NCBI GenBank assembly: GCA_036519295.1
Contig: DATDLN010000221.1
Coordinates: 1 to 26,915 of the forward strand
Direction: 5' to 3'
Length of the DNA: 26,915 bases
Source of the DNA: JACVRW01 sp036519295
GTDB taxonomy: Bacteria > Actinomycetota > Thermoleophilia > Solirubrobacterales > Thermoleophilaceae
A program made the position numbers and the translations under genes. Below the pieces are notes generated by a model. The model saw only the letters and a program-made list of their open reading frames with translations. It did not search any database and had not been told where the DNA came from. Shown here piece after piece: positions 13,416-22,366 of this stretch. The stretch's first letter is position 1, and each line of letters begins with the position of its first letter.

Positions 13416-14801
13416 TTGGACTCGAACGCGAGAGAGGGAAGGGTTCGTGAGCCGCTCCGAGGGAAGCGCGGCTCGACCGTCGTACCCGTCCTAGCGGTCG
13501 CGGCCGTCGTCGCCGTTGTGGCGCTCGTCGCGCTGGCGATGTTCCGCGCCGGCGACTCCTACAAGGTCAGCGCGGTCTTCCAGACCGCCGGCCAGCTCGT
13601 GTCCGGGAACGAGGTGCGGGTGGGGGGCAAGCCGGTCGGGCAGGTCACGGACATCGAGCTCGACGACTCCGGCCAGGCGCTGATCACGATGGAGGTCGAG
13701 GATTCGATCGCGCCCCTCCACGCGGGCACCACGGCCACGATCCGCGCCACATCGCTCTCCGGGATCGCCAATCGCTACATCTCGCTCCAGCCGGGGCCGA
13801 ACAGCGGGTCGGAGATCGAGGATGGCGGGCAGATCGGCGCCGACCACACGAATGCCCCGGTCGACATCGACCAGTTGTTCGACACGCTCGACGCCAAGAC
13901 GCGGGAGGGCCTGCGACACCTCATCCGCGGCTCGGCCGACCAGTACGACGGGCGGGCCTCCGAGGCCGGCGAGAGCATCAAGTACTTCGCGCCGTTCCTG
14001 TCCGGGACCACGCGGTTGTTCGACGAGCTGGCGCTGGACCAGGGGATCTTCGAACGCTTCGTGGTCGACACCGCGGACACCGTCTCCGCGATCGCCGAGC
14101 GCCGCGACGACCTGTCCGCACTCGTCTCCAACACGAACACCGCCATGCGCGCGATCGGAGACGAGAACGTGGCCCTCCGGCGCGCGCTCGAGCTGCTCCC
14201 GGACACGCTGCGGAAGGCCAACACGACCTTCGTGAACCTGCGCTCGACGCTCGACGATCTCCAAGAGCTCGTGGACGTGTCGAAGCCCGCCACGCGCGAG
14301 CTGGCCCCCTTCTTCCGCGAGCTGCGGCCGCTCGTGCGCGAGGCGCGGCCGACGATCGCCGATCTCCGCGACCTCATCCGCTCTCCCGGTCCGAACAACG
14401 ACCTGATCGAGCTGACGGGGAAGCAGCCGCGCCTCGCGCGGCTCACCTCGTCCGTCTTCCCGCGCGCGATCCGGGCGCTCGATCGCTCGCAGCCGGTGAT
14501 CGAGTACGCCCGCGGCTACACCCCGGACATCGCCGGCTGGATCACCAAGTTCGCCGAGGACGCCGGCTACTACGACGCGAACGGCCACTACGCGCGGGTG
14601 ATGCCGGTGCTGAGCCCAACGCAGCGGCAGCCCGACAACACGCTGGTGGGAGCCCCGCCCACGCAGCGGCTGGCTCCGCCCGGGTGGCAGCCGGTCGCTC
14701 CCAATCGCTGTCCCGGGGGCAACGTGCAGCCCGCGCCCGACGGCAGCTCGCCGCTCCCTTTCGCCGGCTGCGACACGTCCACGACCCCGCCCGGACCATG
14801 A
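13416..14801 (+). CDS. mceA: Mce family protein, first of six
   Basis: About 461 residues. One N-terminal membrane anchor (about 21-43, VVPVLAVAAVVAVVALVAL), then an MCE/MlaD domain (about 48-128) with the signature GNEVRVGGKPVGQV and SLSGIANRYISLQPG, a long helical region (about 150-370), and a Pro-rich tail. Mce proteins form the hexameric lipid channel or needle across the periplasm. The only in-frame start is TTG 13416, without a good ribosome-binding site. Just upstream, ATG 13406 has AGGGGG at an ideal distance but runs in another frame and stops at 13450, so a lost or gained base near 13409-13450 is possible. The C-terminal element DANGHYARV recurs in the paralogues. The stop overlaps the next ATG. 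Confidence 0.88.
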   Translation: MDSNAREGRVREPLRGKRGSTVVPVLAVAAVVAVVALVALAMFRAGDSYKVSAVFQTAGQLVSGNEVRVGGKPVGQVTDIELDDSGQALITMEVEDSIAPLHAGTTATIRATSLSGIANRYISLQPGPNSGSEIEDGGQIGADHTNAPVDIDQLFDTLDAKTREGLRHLIRGSADQYDGRASEAGESIKYFAPFLSGTTRLFDELALDQGIFERFVVDTADTVSAIAERRDDLSALVSNTNTAMRAIGDENVALRRALELLPDTLRKANTTFVNLRSTLDDLQELVDVSKPATRELAPFFRELRPLVREARPTIADLRDLIRSPGPNNDLIELTGKQPRLARLTSSVFPRAIRALDRSQPVIEYARGYTPDIAGWITKFAEDAGYYDANGHYARVMPVLSPTQRQPDNTLVGAPPTQRLAPPGWQPVAPNRCPGGNVQPAPDGSSPLPFAGCDTSTTPPGP

Positions 14802-16273
14802 GGCGCCTGGTCCTCCTTGGGCTCTTCGCGGCGATTACGCCCTGGATCGTCATCGGCATCGTGCGCGAGGCCACCGACAACGATGCCGACGACCACTACT
14901 TCGTGCGGGCGATCTTCGACAACGCCTCGACGCTGGTCGAGGGGCAGGACGTGAAGGTCGCCGGCGTGCCCGTCGGCGTGGTGGAGGAGATGGAAGTGGC
15001 CGATCGCAACAAGGCCGCGGTGGTCCTCCGGATCGACAACGAGGACTTCACGCCCTTCAAGCGCGACGCCAATTGCACCGTGCGGCTGCAGGGCCTGGTC
15101 GGCGAGAAGTTCGTGGAGTGCGAGCCTGGCTCGAGCTCCGCGCAGCCGCTGCCGAGGATCGAGGAGGGCGACGGGGAGGGCGAGCGCCTGCTTCCGGTGC
15201 AGAACACGAGCTCCCCGGTGGACCTGGACATCGTGAACGACACCCTGCGCCTTCCCTACCGGCAGCGCTTCTCGATCCTGCTGAACGAGTTCGGCACCGG
15301 CCTTGCGGGGCGCGGGGAGGACCTGAACGAGGTCATCCACCGGGCCAATCCGGCGCTCCGTGAGACCGACAAGGTCCTTGCAATCCTCGCGAACCAGAAC
15401 CGGACGCTCGCCCGGCTGGCCGAGGACTCCGATCGGGTGCTCGGGCCCCTGGCGCGCGAGCGCGAGGCGTTCGCCGACTGGATCGTGCAGGCCAACGAGA
15501 CCGGCGAGGCCTCCGCGGAGCGGCGGGTGGACCTTCGGCGCGGCATCAACCGCCTGCCCGCCTTCCTGCGCGAGCTGCGGCCGCTGATGGCCGACCTCGA
15601 GCGCTTCGCCGACCAGGGCACGCCGCTGCTGCGAGACCTCGGCGCCTCCGCGCCGGACCTTGCGCGTCTGATCAGGGGCCAGGGCACCCTCGCCGATGCT
15701 TCGCGCGAGGCGTTCCCGAGCCTCGGCGACGCGCTCGAGCGGGGTCGCCCCGCACTCGTCGGCGCTCGCCCGCTCATCCGCGACCTCGGCCGGCTCGGCC
15801 AGGAGCTGGAGCCGACGTCGCGCGACCTCGACGAGCTCACGAAGAGCCTCGACGAGACCGGGGCGGTCGAGCGCATCAACGACTTCAACTACTACACGGC
15901 CCTGTCCACGAACGGCTTCGACGAAGTCGGCCACTACCTGCGGGCCGGGCTCGCCAACAACCTCTGCACCACCTACACCACCCAGCCGTTCTCCAACTGC
16001 CTGGCGAAGTTCACGAACCCCGGCGCGTCCGCGGCGTCCGACACCGTCGACGCCCGCAACGCGAAAGCCCCCCGGGGTAAGGCAGGCGGGAGCGTCGCGC
16101 CGAGCGGGACGCTCCTTCAGGGCCTGATCGGCCCGGGCTCGAGCGCCGCGGGCGCGCGCGAGCGCGAGCGGAATCTCGAGACACTCCGCCGCCGCGCCGC
16201 TACCGGCGGCTCCCCCGCGCTCCGTGGCAAGGAGCCCATGCTCGACTACCTGTTCGGGGAGGAGGCCCGGTGA
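14798..16273 (+). CDS. mceB: Mce family protein, second of six
   Basis: 491 residues from ATG 14798, which overlaps the previous TGA (ATGA); an open frame extends upstream to 14684, but that part lies inside mceA. Membrane anchor at about 4-22 (LVLLGLFAAITPWIVIGIV), MCE domain about 33-115 with GQDVKVAGVPVGVVEE and LQGLVGEKFVECEPG, then a long alpha-helical segment in which LRELRPLMADLERFAD and later LxxLxxxL spacing suggest amphipathic helices. The C-terminal region has FDEVGHYLRAGLANNLCTTY, then an Arg/Ala/Gly-rich tail ending MLDYLFGEEAR. Two cysteines in the CUP1-like region (NNLCTTY, FSNCLAK) could pair. It should be one subunit of the heteromeric Mce channel. Confidence 0.92.
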   Translation: MRRLVLLGLFAAITPWIVIGIVREATDNDADDHYFVRAIFDNASTLVEGQDVKVAGVPVGVVEEMEVADRNKAAVVLRIDNEDFTPFKRDANCTVRLQGLVGEKFVECEPGSSSAQPLPRIEEGDGEGERLLPVQNTSSPVDLDIVNDTLRLPYRQRFSILLNEFGTGLAGRGEDLNEVIHRANPALRETDKVLAILANQNRTLARLAEDSDRVLGPLAREREAFADWIVQANETGEASAERRVDLRRGINRLPAFLRELRPLMADLERFADQGTPLLRDLGASAPDLARLIRGQGTLADASREAFPSLGDALERGRPALVGARPLIRDLGRLGQELEPTSRDLDELTKSLDETGAVERINDFNYYTALSTNGFDEVGHYLRAGLANNLCTTYTTQPFSNCLAKFTNPGASAASDTVDARNAKAPRGKAGGSVAPSGTLLQGLIGPGSSAAGARERERNLETLRRRAATGGSPALRGKEPMLDYLFGEEAR

Positions 16274-17730
16274 GCCGGCGAGGAGGCGGCGCCCTGACCG
16301 CGAGCCCGGTGCTGGTGGGCGCGGTGACCGTGCTCGTGACGATCGTCGCCGTCTACCTCTCGTACAACGCCAACTCCGGCCTCCCCTTCGTTCCTACCTA
16401 CGACCTGAAGGCCAACCTCCCGAACGCCGCCCAGCTGGTGGAGGGCTTCGAGGTTCGCATCGGCGGCGCGCGCGTCGGCTCCATCTCGGAGATCCAGCCG
16501 AAGCTGCGCGAGGACGGCTCGACCTACGCCCAGGTCACGATGAAGCTCGACAAGGACATCGAGCCGCTGCCCGCGGACTCGACGCTGCTGGTGCGACCTC
16601 GCTCGTCGCTCGGCCTGAAGTACGTACAGCTGACGCCCGGCAGCAGCAGAACCGGCTTCAGGCCCGGCGCCGTGGTCCCGATCCGTCAGGCGCGGCCCCA
16701 TCCGGTCGAGTTCGACGAGGTGCTGAACATGTTCGACGCGCGGACGCGGGTCGGCTCGCGGAACCAGCTCGACGGCTACGGGGGCGGTCTCGCGGGGCGC
16801 GGCAAGGACATCAACACGGCGATTGAGGAGCTGAAGCCGCTCCTGAGCAACCTCGAGCCCGTGGCCCGCAACCTCGCCGCCCCCGAGAGCCGCCTCGACC
16901 GTTTCTTCAGGGCGCTCGCCGACACGGTCGGTCAGGTGGCGCCGGTGGCCGAGGAGCAAGCGTCGCTGTTCGTGAATCTCGATACGAGCTTCAAGGCGCT
17001 CGCCTCGATCGCGCGCCCGTTCCTCCAGGAGACGATCACCGAGGGGCCGCGAGCCGAGGAGGTCGCGATCCGGGACTTCCCGCGCCAGCGGCCGTTCATC
17101 CGCAACAACACGGCGCTGTTCCGGGAGCTCCGGCCCGGCGTGGCCACGCTGCCGCACTCGGCTCCGATCGTCGCCGACGCCTTCGAGGCGGGCACCCGGA
17201 CGCTGCCGAAGACCGTGCCGGTGAACGACGACCTCGCGGACGTCTTCGATGCACTGGAGCAGTTCTCTGACGATCCGCTCGCCCGCCAGGGGATCGACCA
17301 GCTGACCCGCCTGGCGTCGTCGCTACGGCCCACGCTCCGCTTCCTCACTCCCGTGCAGACGGTCTGCAACTACGCGACGCTGTGGTTCCGGAACGTCGCG
17401 AGCCATCTCTCCGACGGCGACCCGAACGGCACCTGGGAGTTCATCCAGAACGTGTCGGCGCCGACCGGGCCCGCGCCGGCGTTCGAGCTCGGTCCCAACA
17501 ACGAGAGCGGGCCATCGGCCGCGCCGGCGAACGGGCCGCAGAACTTCAACCACCTGCACCACAACCCGTACCCGAACACGGCGTCGCCGGGTCAGACGAG
17601 GGAGTGCGAGGCCGGCAACGAGAACTACATTGCCGGCCGGACGGTCATCGGCAACGTGCTGGGCAACCAGGGCACGCGCACCGAGAGCCAGGGCCGTCGG
17701 GCGGCGCCGAGGCTGGCGGGGACGCCGTGA
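16270..17730 (+). CDS. mceC: Mce family protein, third of six
   Basis: 486 residues. GTG 16270 overlaps the upstream TGA (GTGA). A short basic N-terminus is followed by a membrane anchor (about 11-31, SPVLVGAVTVLVTIVAVYL), then an MCE domain with GFEVRIGGARVGSISE (from about 59) and RSSLGLKYVQLTPG. The helical domain includes ELKPLLSNLEPVARNLAAPE and a conserved-looking LTRLASSLRPTLRFL. The C-terminal part has VCNYATLWFRNVASHLS and DPNGTWEFIQ, then a Pro/Asn-rich stretch including NFNHLHHNPYPNTA, a late Cys (RECEAGNENY) and a basic end. No lipobox. Confidence 0.93.
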   Translation: MSRRGGGALTASPVLVGAVTVLVTIVAVYLSYNANSGLPFVPTYDLKANLPNAAQLVEGFEVRIGGARVGSISEIQPKLREDGSTYAQVTMKLDKDIEPLPADSTLLVRPRSSLGLKYVQLTPGSSRTGFRPGAVVPIRQARPHPVEFDEVLNMFDARTRVGSRNQLDGYGGGLAGRGKDINTAIEELKPLLSNLEPVARNLAAPESRLDRFFRALADTVGQVAPVAEEQASLFVNLDTSFKALASIARPFLQETITEGPRAEEVAIRDFPRQRPFIRNNTALFRELRPGVATLPHSAPIVADAFEAGTRTLPKTVPVNDDLADVFDALEQFSDDPLARQGIDQLTRLASSLRPTLRFLTPVQTVCNYATLWFRNVASHLSDGDPNGTWEFIQNVSAPTGPAPAFELGPNNESGPSAAPANGPQNFNHLHHNPYPNTASPGQTRECEAGNENYIAGRTVIGNVLGNQGTRTESQGRRAAPRLAGTP

Positions 17731-19166
17731 GGACCGTCCGCCACGGCTCCCGCATCAGCGCGTTCCAGGCGGGCCTGCTCGCACTCGTATTGATCGCGGT
17801 CGGGGTCTACCTGGGCTTCTCGAAGGACATCCCCTTCACGCGGCCGTTCGAAGTCAAGGCGGTGTTCGAGAACTCGCCCCCGATCCAGAAGGGCCAGGCG
17901 GTCCGCATCGCCGGCGTGGACGTCGGCAAGGTCTCCGACGTGGAGCCCGTCGGCGGCGACTCGCCCGCCGTGACGGTGACGATGAAGCTCGACGACGAGG
18001 CCCTTCCGCTCCACCGAGACGCGGAGATCAAGGTCCGCCCGCGCATCTTCTTCGAGGGCAACCTCTTCTTCGACGTCAAGCCCGGCACGCCGTCGGCCCC
18101 CGAGCTCGAGGACGGCGACACGATCCCGGCGTCGCAGACCTCCGCCCCCGTGCAGCTCGACCAGGTGCTCGGCACGCTCAAGGCGAGCACCCGCGAGGAC
18201 CTGAAGAAGCTTCTGATCGGGTACGGAGGGGCGCTGAACGGCGCGCCTCAGCCCGGCGAGGACTCCGACCAGGACCCGGACGTCCAGGGCGAGACGGCGG
18301 GGAAGGCGCTGAACGATTCGCTCAAATACTCGGCCGACGCGCTGCGGGGCGGAGCGATCGCAGGCGAGGCCACAACCGGCACCGAGCTGCACGACCTCTC
18401 GAAGCTGATCTCGAGCCAGCAGAGGATCACGGCCGCGCTCTCGAGTCGCGAGGGGCAGCTCAAGGAGCTGATCACGAACTTCAACACCACGATGGGCGCG
18501 CTGGCCTCCGAGGAGGTGAACCTGCGCGCCACGGTGCGAGAGCTGCCGCGCGTGCTCGAGGCCGCCCGGCCGGCGCTCGACGAGCTGAACGCGGCGTTCC
18601 CGTCCACGCGGGCGTGGGCGCTGGAGATGATCCCGGGCCTGCGTGAGACGCCGGCGACGATCGACGCCGGCTTCCCCTGGATCCGCCAGACGCGCGCCCT
18701 GCTCTCGCCCGCCGAGCTCCAGGGGCTCGTGGACGATCTGCGGCCTGCCGTCGACGACTTCGCCCGGTTCACGGACGGTCAGATCGACCTCCTGCCCCAG
18801 CTCGACCTCTTCAACCGCTGCCAGCTCCAGGTGATCTTGCCGACGCAGGAGCAGCGGATCGAGGACGGCCCGCTCAGCACCGGGCTGCGCAACTACGAGG
18901 AGTTCTTCCAGGTCCTGGTCTCGCTCACGGGCGAGTCGCAGAACTTCGACGGCAACGGCAGCTACGCCCGGCTCCAGGCCGGCGGCGGCGGCTTCCCGGT
19001 GCAGACACCCCAGGTGGGGATCTCGCCGCTCCACGGCACCGCCTCTGCGCCTCCGCTCGGCACCCGCCCGGCTCGCGGGCCCAAGCCTCCCTACCGCCCG
19101 AACGCGCCCTGCCACAGGCAGGCGGTTCCGGACCTGAGCTCGGCGCGGATCGGAGGGGGCCCGTGA
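17727..19166 (+). CDS. mceD: Mce family protein, fourth of six
   Basis: 479 residues from GTG 17727, overlapping the preceding TGA; the frame is open further upstream only as a shadow of mceC. Membrane anchor about 11-30 (AFQAGLLALVLIAVGVYLG), MCE domain with GQAVRIAGVDVGKVSD (from about 56) and RPRIFFEGNLFFDVKPG, then a helical domain. An acidic insert GEDSDQDPDVQGETAG follows the MCE domain. The late region has DLFNRCQLQVILPTQ and NFDGNGSYARLQAGGGG, the clearest copy of the C-terminal element shared by the paralogues, and a Pro-rich tail. It is transcribed with its neighbours as one unit. Confidence 0.93.
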   Translation: MRTVRHGSRISAFQAGLLALVLIAVGVYLGFSKDIPFTRPFEVKAVFENSPPIQKGQAVRIAGVDVGKVSDVEPVGGDSPAVTVTMKLDDEALPLHRDAEIKVRPRIFFEGNLFFDVKPGTPSAPELEDGDTIPASQTSAPVQLDQVLGTLKASTREDLKKLLIGYGGALNGAPQPGEDSDQDPDVQGETAGKALNDSLKYSADALRGGAIAGEATTGTELHDLSKLISSQQRITAALSSREGQLKELITNFNTTMGALASEEVNLRATVRELPRVLEAARPALDELNAAFPSTRAWALEMIPGLRETPATIDAGFPWIRQTRALLSPAELQGLVDDLRPAVDDFARFTDGQIDLLPQLDLFNRCQLQVILPTQEQRIEDGPLSTGLRNYEEFFQVLVSLTGESQNFDGNGSYARLQAGGGGFPVQTPQVGISPLHGTASAPPLGTRPARGPKPPYRPNAPCHRQAVPDLSSARIGGGP

Positions 19167-20545
19167 AGCGCCAGATCAAGAAGCAGGCGCCGGTGTTCAT
19201 CAGCATCCTGGTGCTGGTCGTCGCGTCGCTCGGGATCGCGGCCTTCCTCCTGTCGAACCAGCGCTTCTATCTCCCCGCCTGGGTGCCGCTGATCGGCACC
19301 GACTTCTACGAGGTGAAGGCGGAGCTGTCGACCGCCCAGGCCGTCGTCCCGGGGCAGGGCCAGTCGGTGAACATCGCCGGAGTGAAGGTGGGCGAGGTCG
19401 GCGAGGTCACCCTCGAGGACGGCCGGGCCGTCGTGGACATGCAGATCCAGGAGAAGTACAAGCCGATCTACCGCGACGCCACGATCCTCCTGCGGCCGAA
19501 GACCGGCCTCAAGGACATGTTCCTGTCGCTCGACCCGGGCACGCCGGGCGCCGGCGAGATCCCCGAGGGCGGCCGGGTGCGCGTGAGCAACACGCTCCCC
19601 GACGTGAACCCCGACGAGGTGCTGGCGCAGCTGGACGCCGACACCCGCGACTACCTGCGCATCCTGCTGGATGCGGGGGGCACGGCGTTCGACGACGAGC
19701 GGGCGCGCGCGAACGGCGCCCGCTACGAGCAGACCGCGCAGCAGGACCTGCGCGAGACGTTCAAGCGCTTCGAGCCAACGGCCCGTGACGGCAAGCGCAT
19801 CACGCGCCTTCTGATCCAGCGCCGCCAGAACATCAGGCGGGTCATCCACAACTTCCAGGAGTTCTCGACCGCGGTCGCGCAGCGCGACCGGCAGCTCGCG
19901 GCCCTGGTCGACTCGGCGAACGCGAACTTCGAGCAGTTCGCCGCCGAGGAGGCCTCCCTGCGCGAGGCTCTGCGACTGTTCCCGCCGGCGCTCACCCAGA
20001 CGGAGACGACGCTGCGCAAGACCGAGACGCTCGCCGCCGAGCTGGGACCGACTCTCGAGGGCCTGCGCCCGTTCGCCCGCGCGCTTCCGACCGCGCTCCG
20101 CAAGACCCGGCCCTTCTTCAACGAGACCACGCCGATCATCCGCACCCAGATCCGCCCGTTCGCTCGCGACGTTCAGCCGACGGTGCGCGACCTTCGGACC
20201 GCGACCAAGGACCTCGCGGACGTCACGCCGCGCCTTACGCGCAGCTTCAAGGTGCTGAACAAGTTCTTCAACACCCTCGCCTACAACCCGCCCGGCGCCG
20301 CCGAGCCCTTCCTGTTCTGGGCCGGCTGGCTCGCCCACGCCGGCGCGACCCTCTACGACCTCCAGGACGCGCACGGGGCGATTCGCCGCAACCTCCTGCT
20401 GATCAACTGCCCCGGCTACAGCAACCTCAACCTGGTCGCCGAGGGCAACCCGCAGCTCGGCACGGTCATCCGGATGCTGAACCTGCCCCCCGAGGACCAG
20501 GCCTGTCCCGGCCAGATCGACCCGCCCCCGGTGGGACCGCCATGA
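19163..20545 (+). CDS. mceE: Mce family protein, fifth of six
   Basis: 460 residues; GTG 19163 overlaps the upstream TGA. Basic N-terminus MKRQIKKQAP, membrane anchor about 11-30 (VFISILVLVVASLGIAAFLL), then a linker rich in aromatics and prolines (FYLPAWVPLIGTDFYE) before the MCE domain with GQSVNIAGVKVGEV and RPKTGLKDMFLSLDPG. The helical part is Arg-rich (RITRLLIQRRQNIRRVIHN), and the C-terminal region has FLFWAGWLAHAGATLYDLQD and LLLINCPGYSNLN. In mycobacteria the fifth Mce protein is normally a lipoprotein; here there is no Cys after the hydrophobic segment, so the letter E reflects order only. Confidence 0.92.
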   Translation: MKRQIKKQAPVFISILVLVVASLGIAAFLLSNQRFYLPAWVPLIGTDFYEVKAELSTAQAVVPGQGQSVNIAGVKVGEVGEVTLEDGRAVVDMQIQEKYKPIYRDATILLRPKTGLKDMFLSLDPGTPGAGEIPEGGRVRVSNTLPDVNPDEVLAQLDADTRDYLRILLDAGGTAFDDERARANGARYEQTAQQDLRETFKRFEPTARDGKRITRLLIQRRQNIRRVIHNFQEFSTAVAQRDRQLAALVDSANANFEQFAAEEASLREALRLFPPALTQTETTLRKTETLAAELGPTLEGLRPFARALPTALRKTRPFFNETTPIIRTQIRPFARDVQPTVRDLRTATKDLADVTPRLTRSFKVLNKFFNTLAYNPPGAAEPFLFWAGWLAHAGATLYDLQDAHGAIRRNLLLINCPGYSNLNLVAEGNPQLGTVIRMLNLPPEDQACPGQIDPPPVGPP

Positions 20546-22089
20546 TCAAGGAAGCTCCCAGCTTCGGTCGGATCTTCGCGATGGTGGCGTTCGCCCTGTC
20601 GTGCTTCGGCATCCTCGTCTTCCTGTGGCTGAACTTCGGCGGCTCGGTGCCGCTCCAGCCCCAGGGCTACCGGGTGAAGGTCTCCATTCCCGAGGCCACG
20701 CAGCTCTCCAAGGAGGCCGACGTGCGAATCTCCGGCGTGCCGGTCGGCAGGGTGAAGAACCTCGAGCCCAACGAGCAGACGGGACTGACGGACACGGAGA
20801 TCGAGATCGACTCCCGCTACGCGCCGATCCCGAAGGACACCCGGGCGATTCTGAGGCAGAAGACGCTGCTCGGGGAGACCTACATGGAGCTCTCGCCGGG
20901 CGACAAGCGCTCCGGCATGCTGGCCGACGGCGGCACCCTGCCCACCGCCCAGGTGGCCGAGACCGTGGAGCTCGACGAGATCCTGCGCACGCTCGATCCG
21001 GTCACGCGCCGGCGCTTCATCACCTGGTTCGATCAGGCCGGCCGGGCGGCGAGGGGGAACGCCGAGGAGATCAACGACGCCCTCGGCCTGCTGACGCCGT
21101 TTGCCGAGGAGACGGACGACGTGCTCCGGGTGCTGCGAGGCCAGAGCGACGCGACCCGCCGGCTGGTCCGCGACACGGGCGCCGTGTTCGAGGCGCTGAG
21201 CGAGCGCGACGACCAGCTGCGCCAGTTGATCTCGAACTCGAACCGGGTCTGGGAGGCCGTGGCGAGCCGCGACGCCCAGCTGGCCGACACCTTCCGGGTG
21301 TTCCCGACCTTCCTGCGCGAGAGCCGCGCCACCACCACGCGCCTGACCTCGTTCGCCGAGGACGCGAACCCCCTGATCAGCCAGCTGCGCCCGGCGGCGC
21401 GCCAGATATCGCCGACGCTGATCGACCTCGACAAACTCGCGCCCGACCTGCGCGGCTTCTTCAAGGACCTCGGCCCGCTGGTGCGGGTCTCGCGCCGCGG
21501 ACTTCCCGCGACCGAGCAGGTGCTGGACGACACCCGACCGCTGCTCGCCCGCCTCGACCCGTGGCTGCGCCAGCTGACACCGATCGTCGACTACCTCGGC
21601 CTTTACAAGCGCGAGGTCGCAGCCTTCTTCGCGAACGACGTGGCGGCGACGCAGCGGCACATCGACCGGGGGCTCGCGAGCGGCGATCAGATTCACGTCC
21701 TGCGCCTATCGAACCCCCTCAACCCGGAGATGATGGCCGGCTACCCGAACCGGCTCTCGACCAGCCGCTCGAACCCGTACACCGAGCCGGGCGGCTACGA
21801 CAAGCTGCGCACGGCGGGCCACCTCGAGGTCTACGGGAGCTACCTCTGCACCTCCAACCCGGTGCCCCCAACGCCCGAGCCCAACGAGTTCCTGTCCACC
21901 GAGCTCGGTGGGCCGGCCGGACTGCTCGACAAGTTCGTCTTCGGCGGGACAGAGAACCGCGGCAAGGCGCCGCCCTGCGACCCGCAGGCGCCGCTGGGGC
22001 GGCTCGTGAACCAGCCGGGCCTCTTCCCGCACGTGCAGCCGCTTCCCGGAGGCGCCGGCGCGGCCGGGGCCCGGCGGGCGACGCGCTAG
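20542..22089 (+). CDS. mceF: Mce family protein, sixth of six
   Basis: 515 residues; ATG 20542 overlaps the preceding TGA. Membrane anchor about 10-31 (IFAMVAFALSCFGILVFLWL); the ALSC inside it is not a lipobox because the hydrophobic core continues for ten residues. The MCE domain carries ADVRISGVPVGRVKN and RQKTLLGETYMELSPG. The helical domain contains repeated short amphipathic units (LRVLRGQSDATRRLV; LRQLISNSNRVWEAV). The late region GLYKREVAAFFANDVAATQ is typical of terminal Mce subunits, and two cysteines (SYLCTSN, PPCDPQ) lie near the end. It is the last mce gene; 277 bp separate it from the transporter gene. Confidence 0.93.
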   Translation: MIKEAPSFGRIFAMVAFALSCFGILVFLWLNFGGSVPLQPQGYRVKVSIPEATQLSKEADVRISGVPVGRVKNLEPNEQTGLTDTEIEIDSRYAPIPKDTRAILRQKTLLGETYMELSPGDKRSGMLADGGTLPTAQVAETVELDEILRTLDPVTRRRFITWFDQAGRAARGNAEEINDALGLLTPFAEETDDVLRVLRGQSDATRRLVRDTGAVFEALSERDDQLRQLISNSNRVWEAVASRDAQLADTFRVFPTFLRESRATTTRLTSFAEDANPLISQLRPAARQISPTLIDLDKLAPDLRGFFKDLGPLVRVSRRGLPATEQVLDDTRPLLARLDPWLRQLTPIVDYLGLYKREVAAFFANDVAATQRHIDRGLASGDQIHVLRLSNPLNPEMMAGYPNRLSTSRSNPYTEPGGYDKLRTAGHLEVYGSYLCTSNPVPPTPEPNEFLSTELGGPAGLLDKFVFGGTENRGKAPPCDPQAPLGRLVNQPGLFPHVQPLPGGAGAAGARRATR

Positions 22090-22217
22090 CCGCCACCCCC
22101 CCTTCGCATCTCGTAGGCTCGCGCGGGTCGTGTGGTTGCGAGGCCAGGGTGCAAAACCTTCCATCGTGCCCTCCTCTGGCGAACGCGGGAGGATTTGACC
22201 GCTGGACCGCGACAACC

Positions 22218-22249
22218 TCCCAAGCTCGCCGCCGACGCGGGGTTTGGGA
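22218..22249. other. Stem-loop in the spacer between mceF and the RND transporter gene
   Basis: Arms TCCCAAGCTC and GGGGTTTGGGA can pair over 10 bp, two of them G-U, around a 12-nt loop. It lies 129 bp after the mceF stop and about 118 bp before the next start, so it may partly terminate the mce transcript or structure a leader. The remaining spacer 22090-22366 has no gene; GGTTTGGGACGTTCCGCAGG at 22241-22260 weakly resembles the intergenic palindrome near 3331. Confidence 0.35.
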
Positions 22250-22366
22250 CGTTCCGCAGGTTCAAGTCTCCCGGACGGGGCACCGCAGCGCGCGGACCGG
22301 GCGCCGGCGGACCGGACCGGCCCGGAGCCGAACGAGATGCGGGGGGCCGCCACTAAGCTGACCGCG

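Noticed and set aside
20542..20640. Lipobox (ALSC) in the sixth Mce protein
   Set aside because: The cysteine lies in the middle of the membrane helix with ten more hydrophobic residues after it, which is not a signal peptidase II site.
22250..22290. tRNA T-arm-like GGTTCAAGTC in the mceF-transporter spacer
   Set aside because: The flanking stems do not pair (GCAGG against CTCCC), and there is no cloverleaf, anticodon arm or acceptor stem around it.
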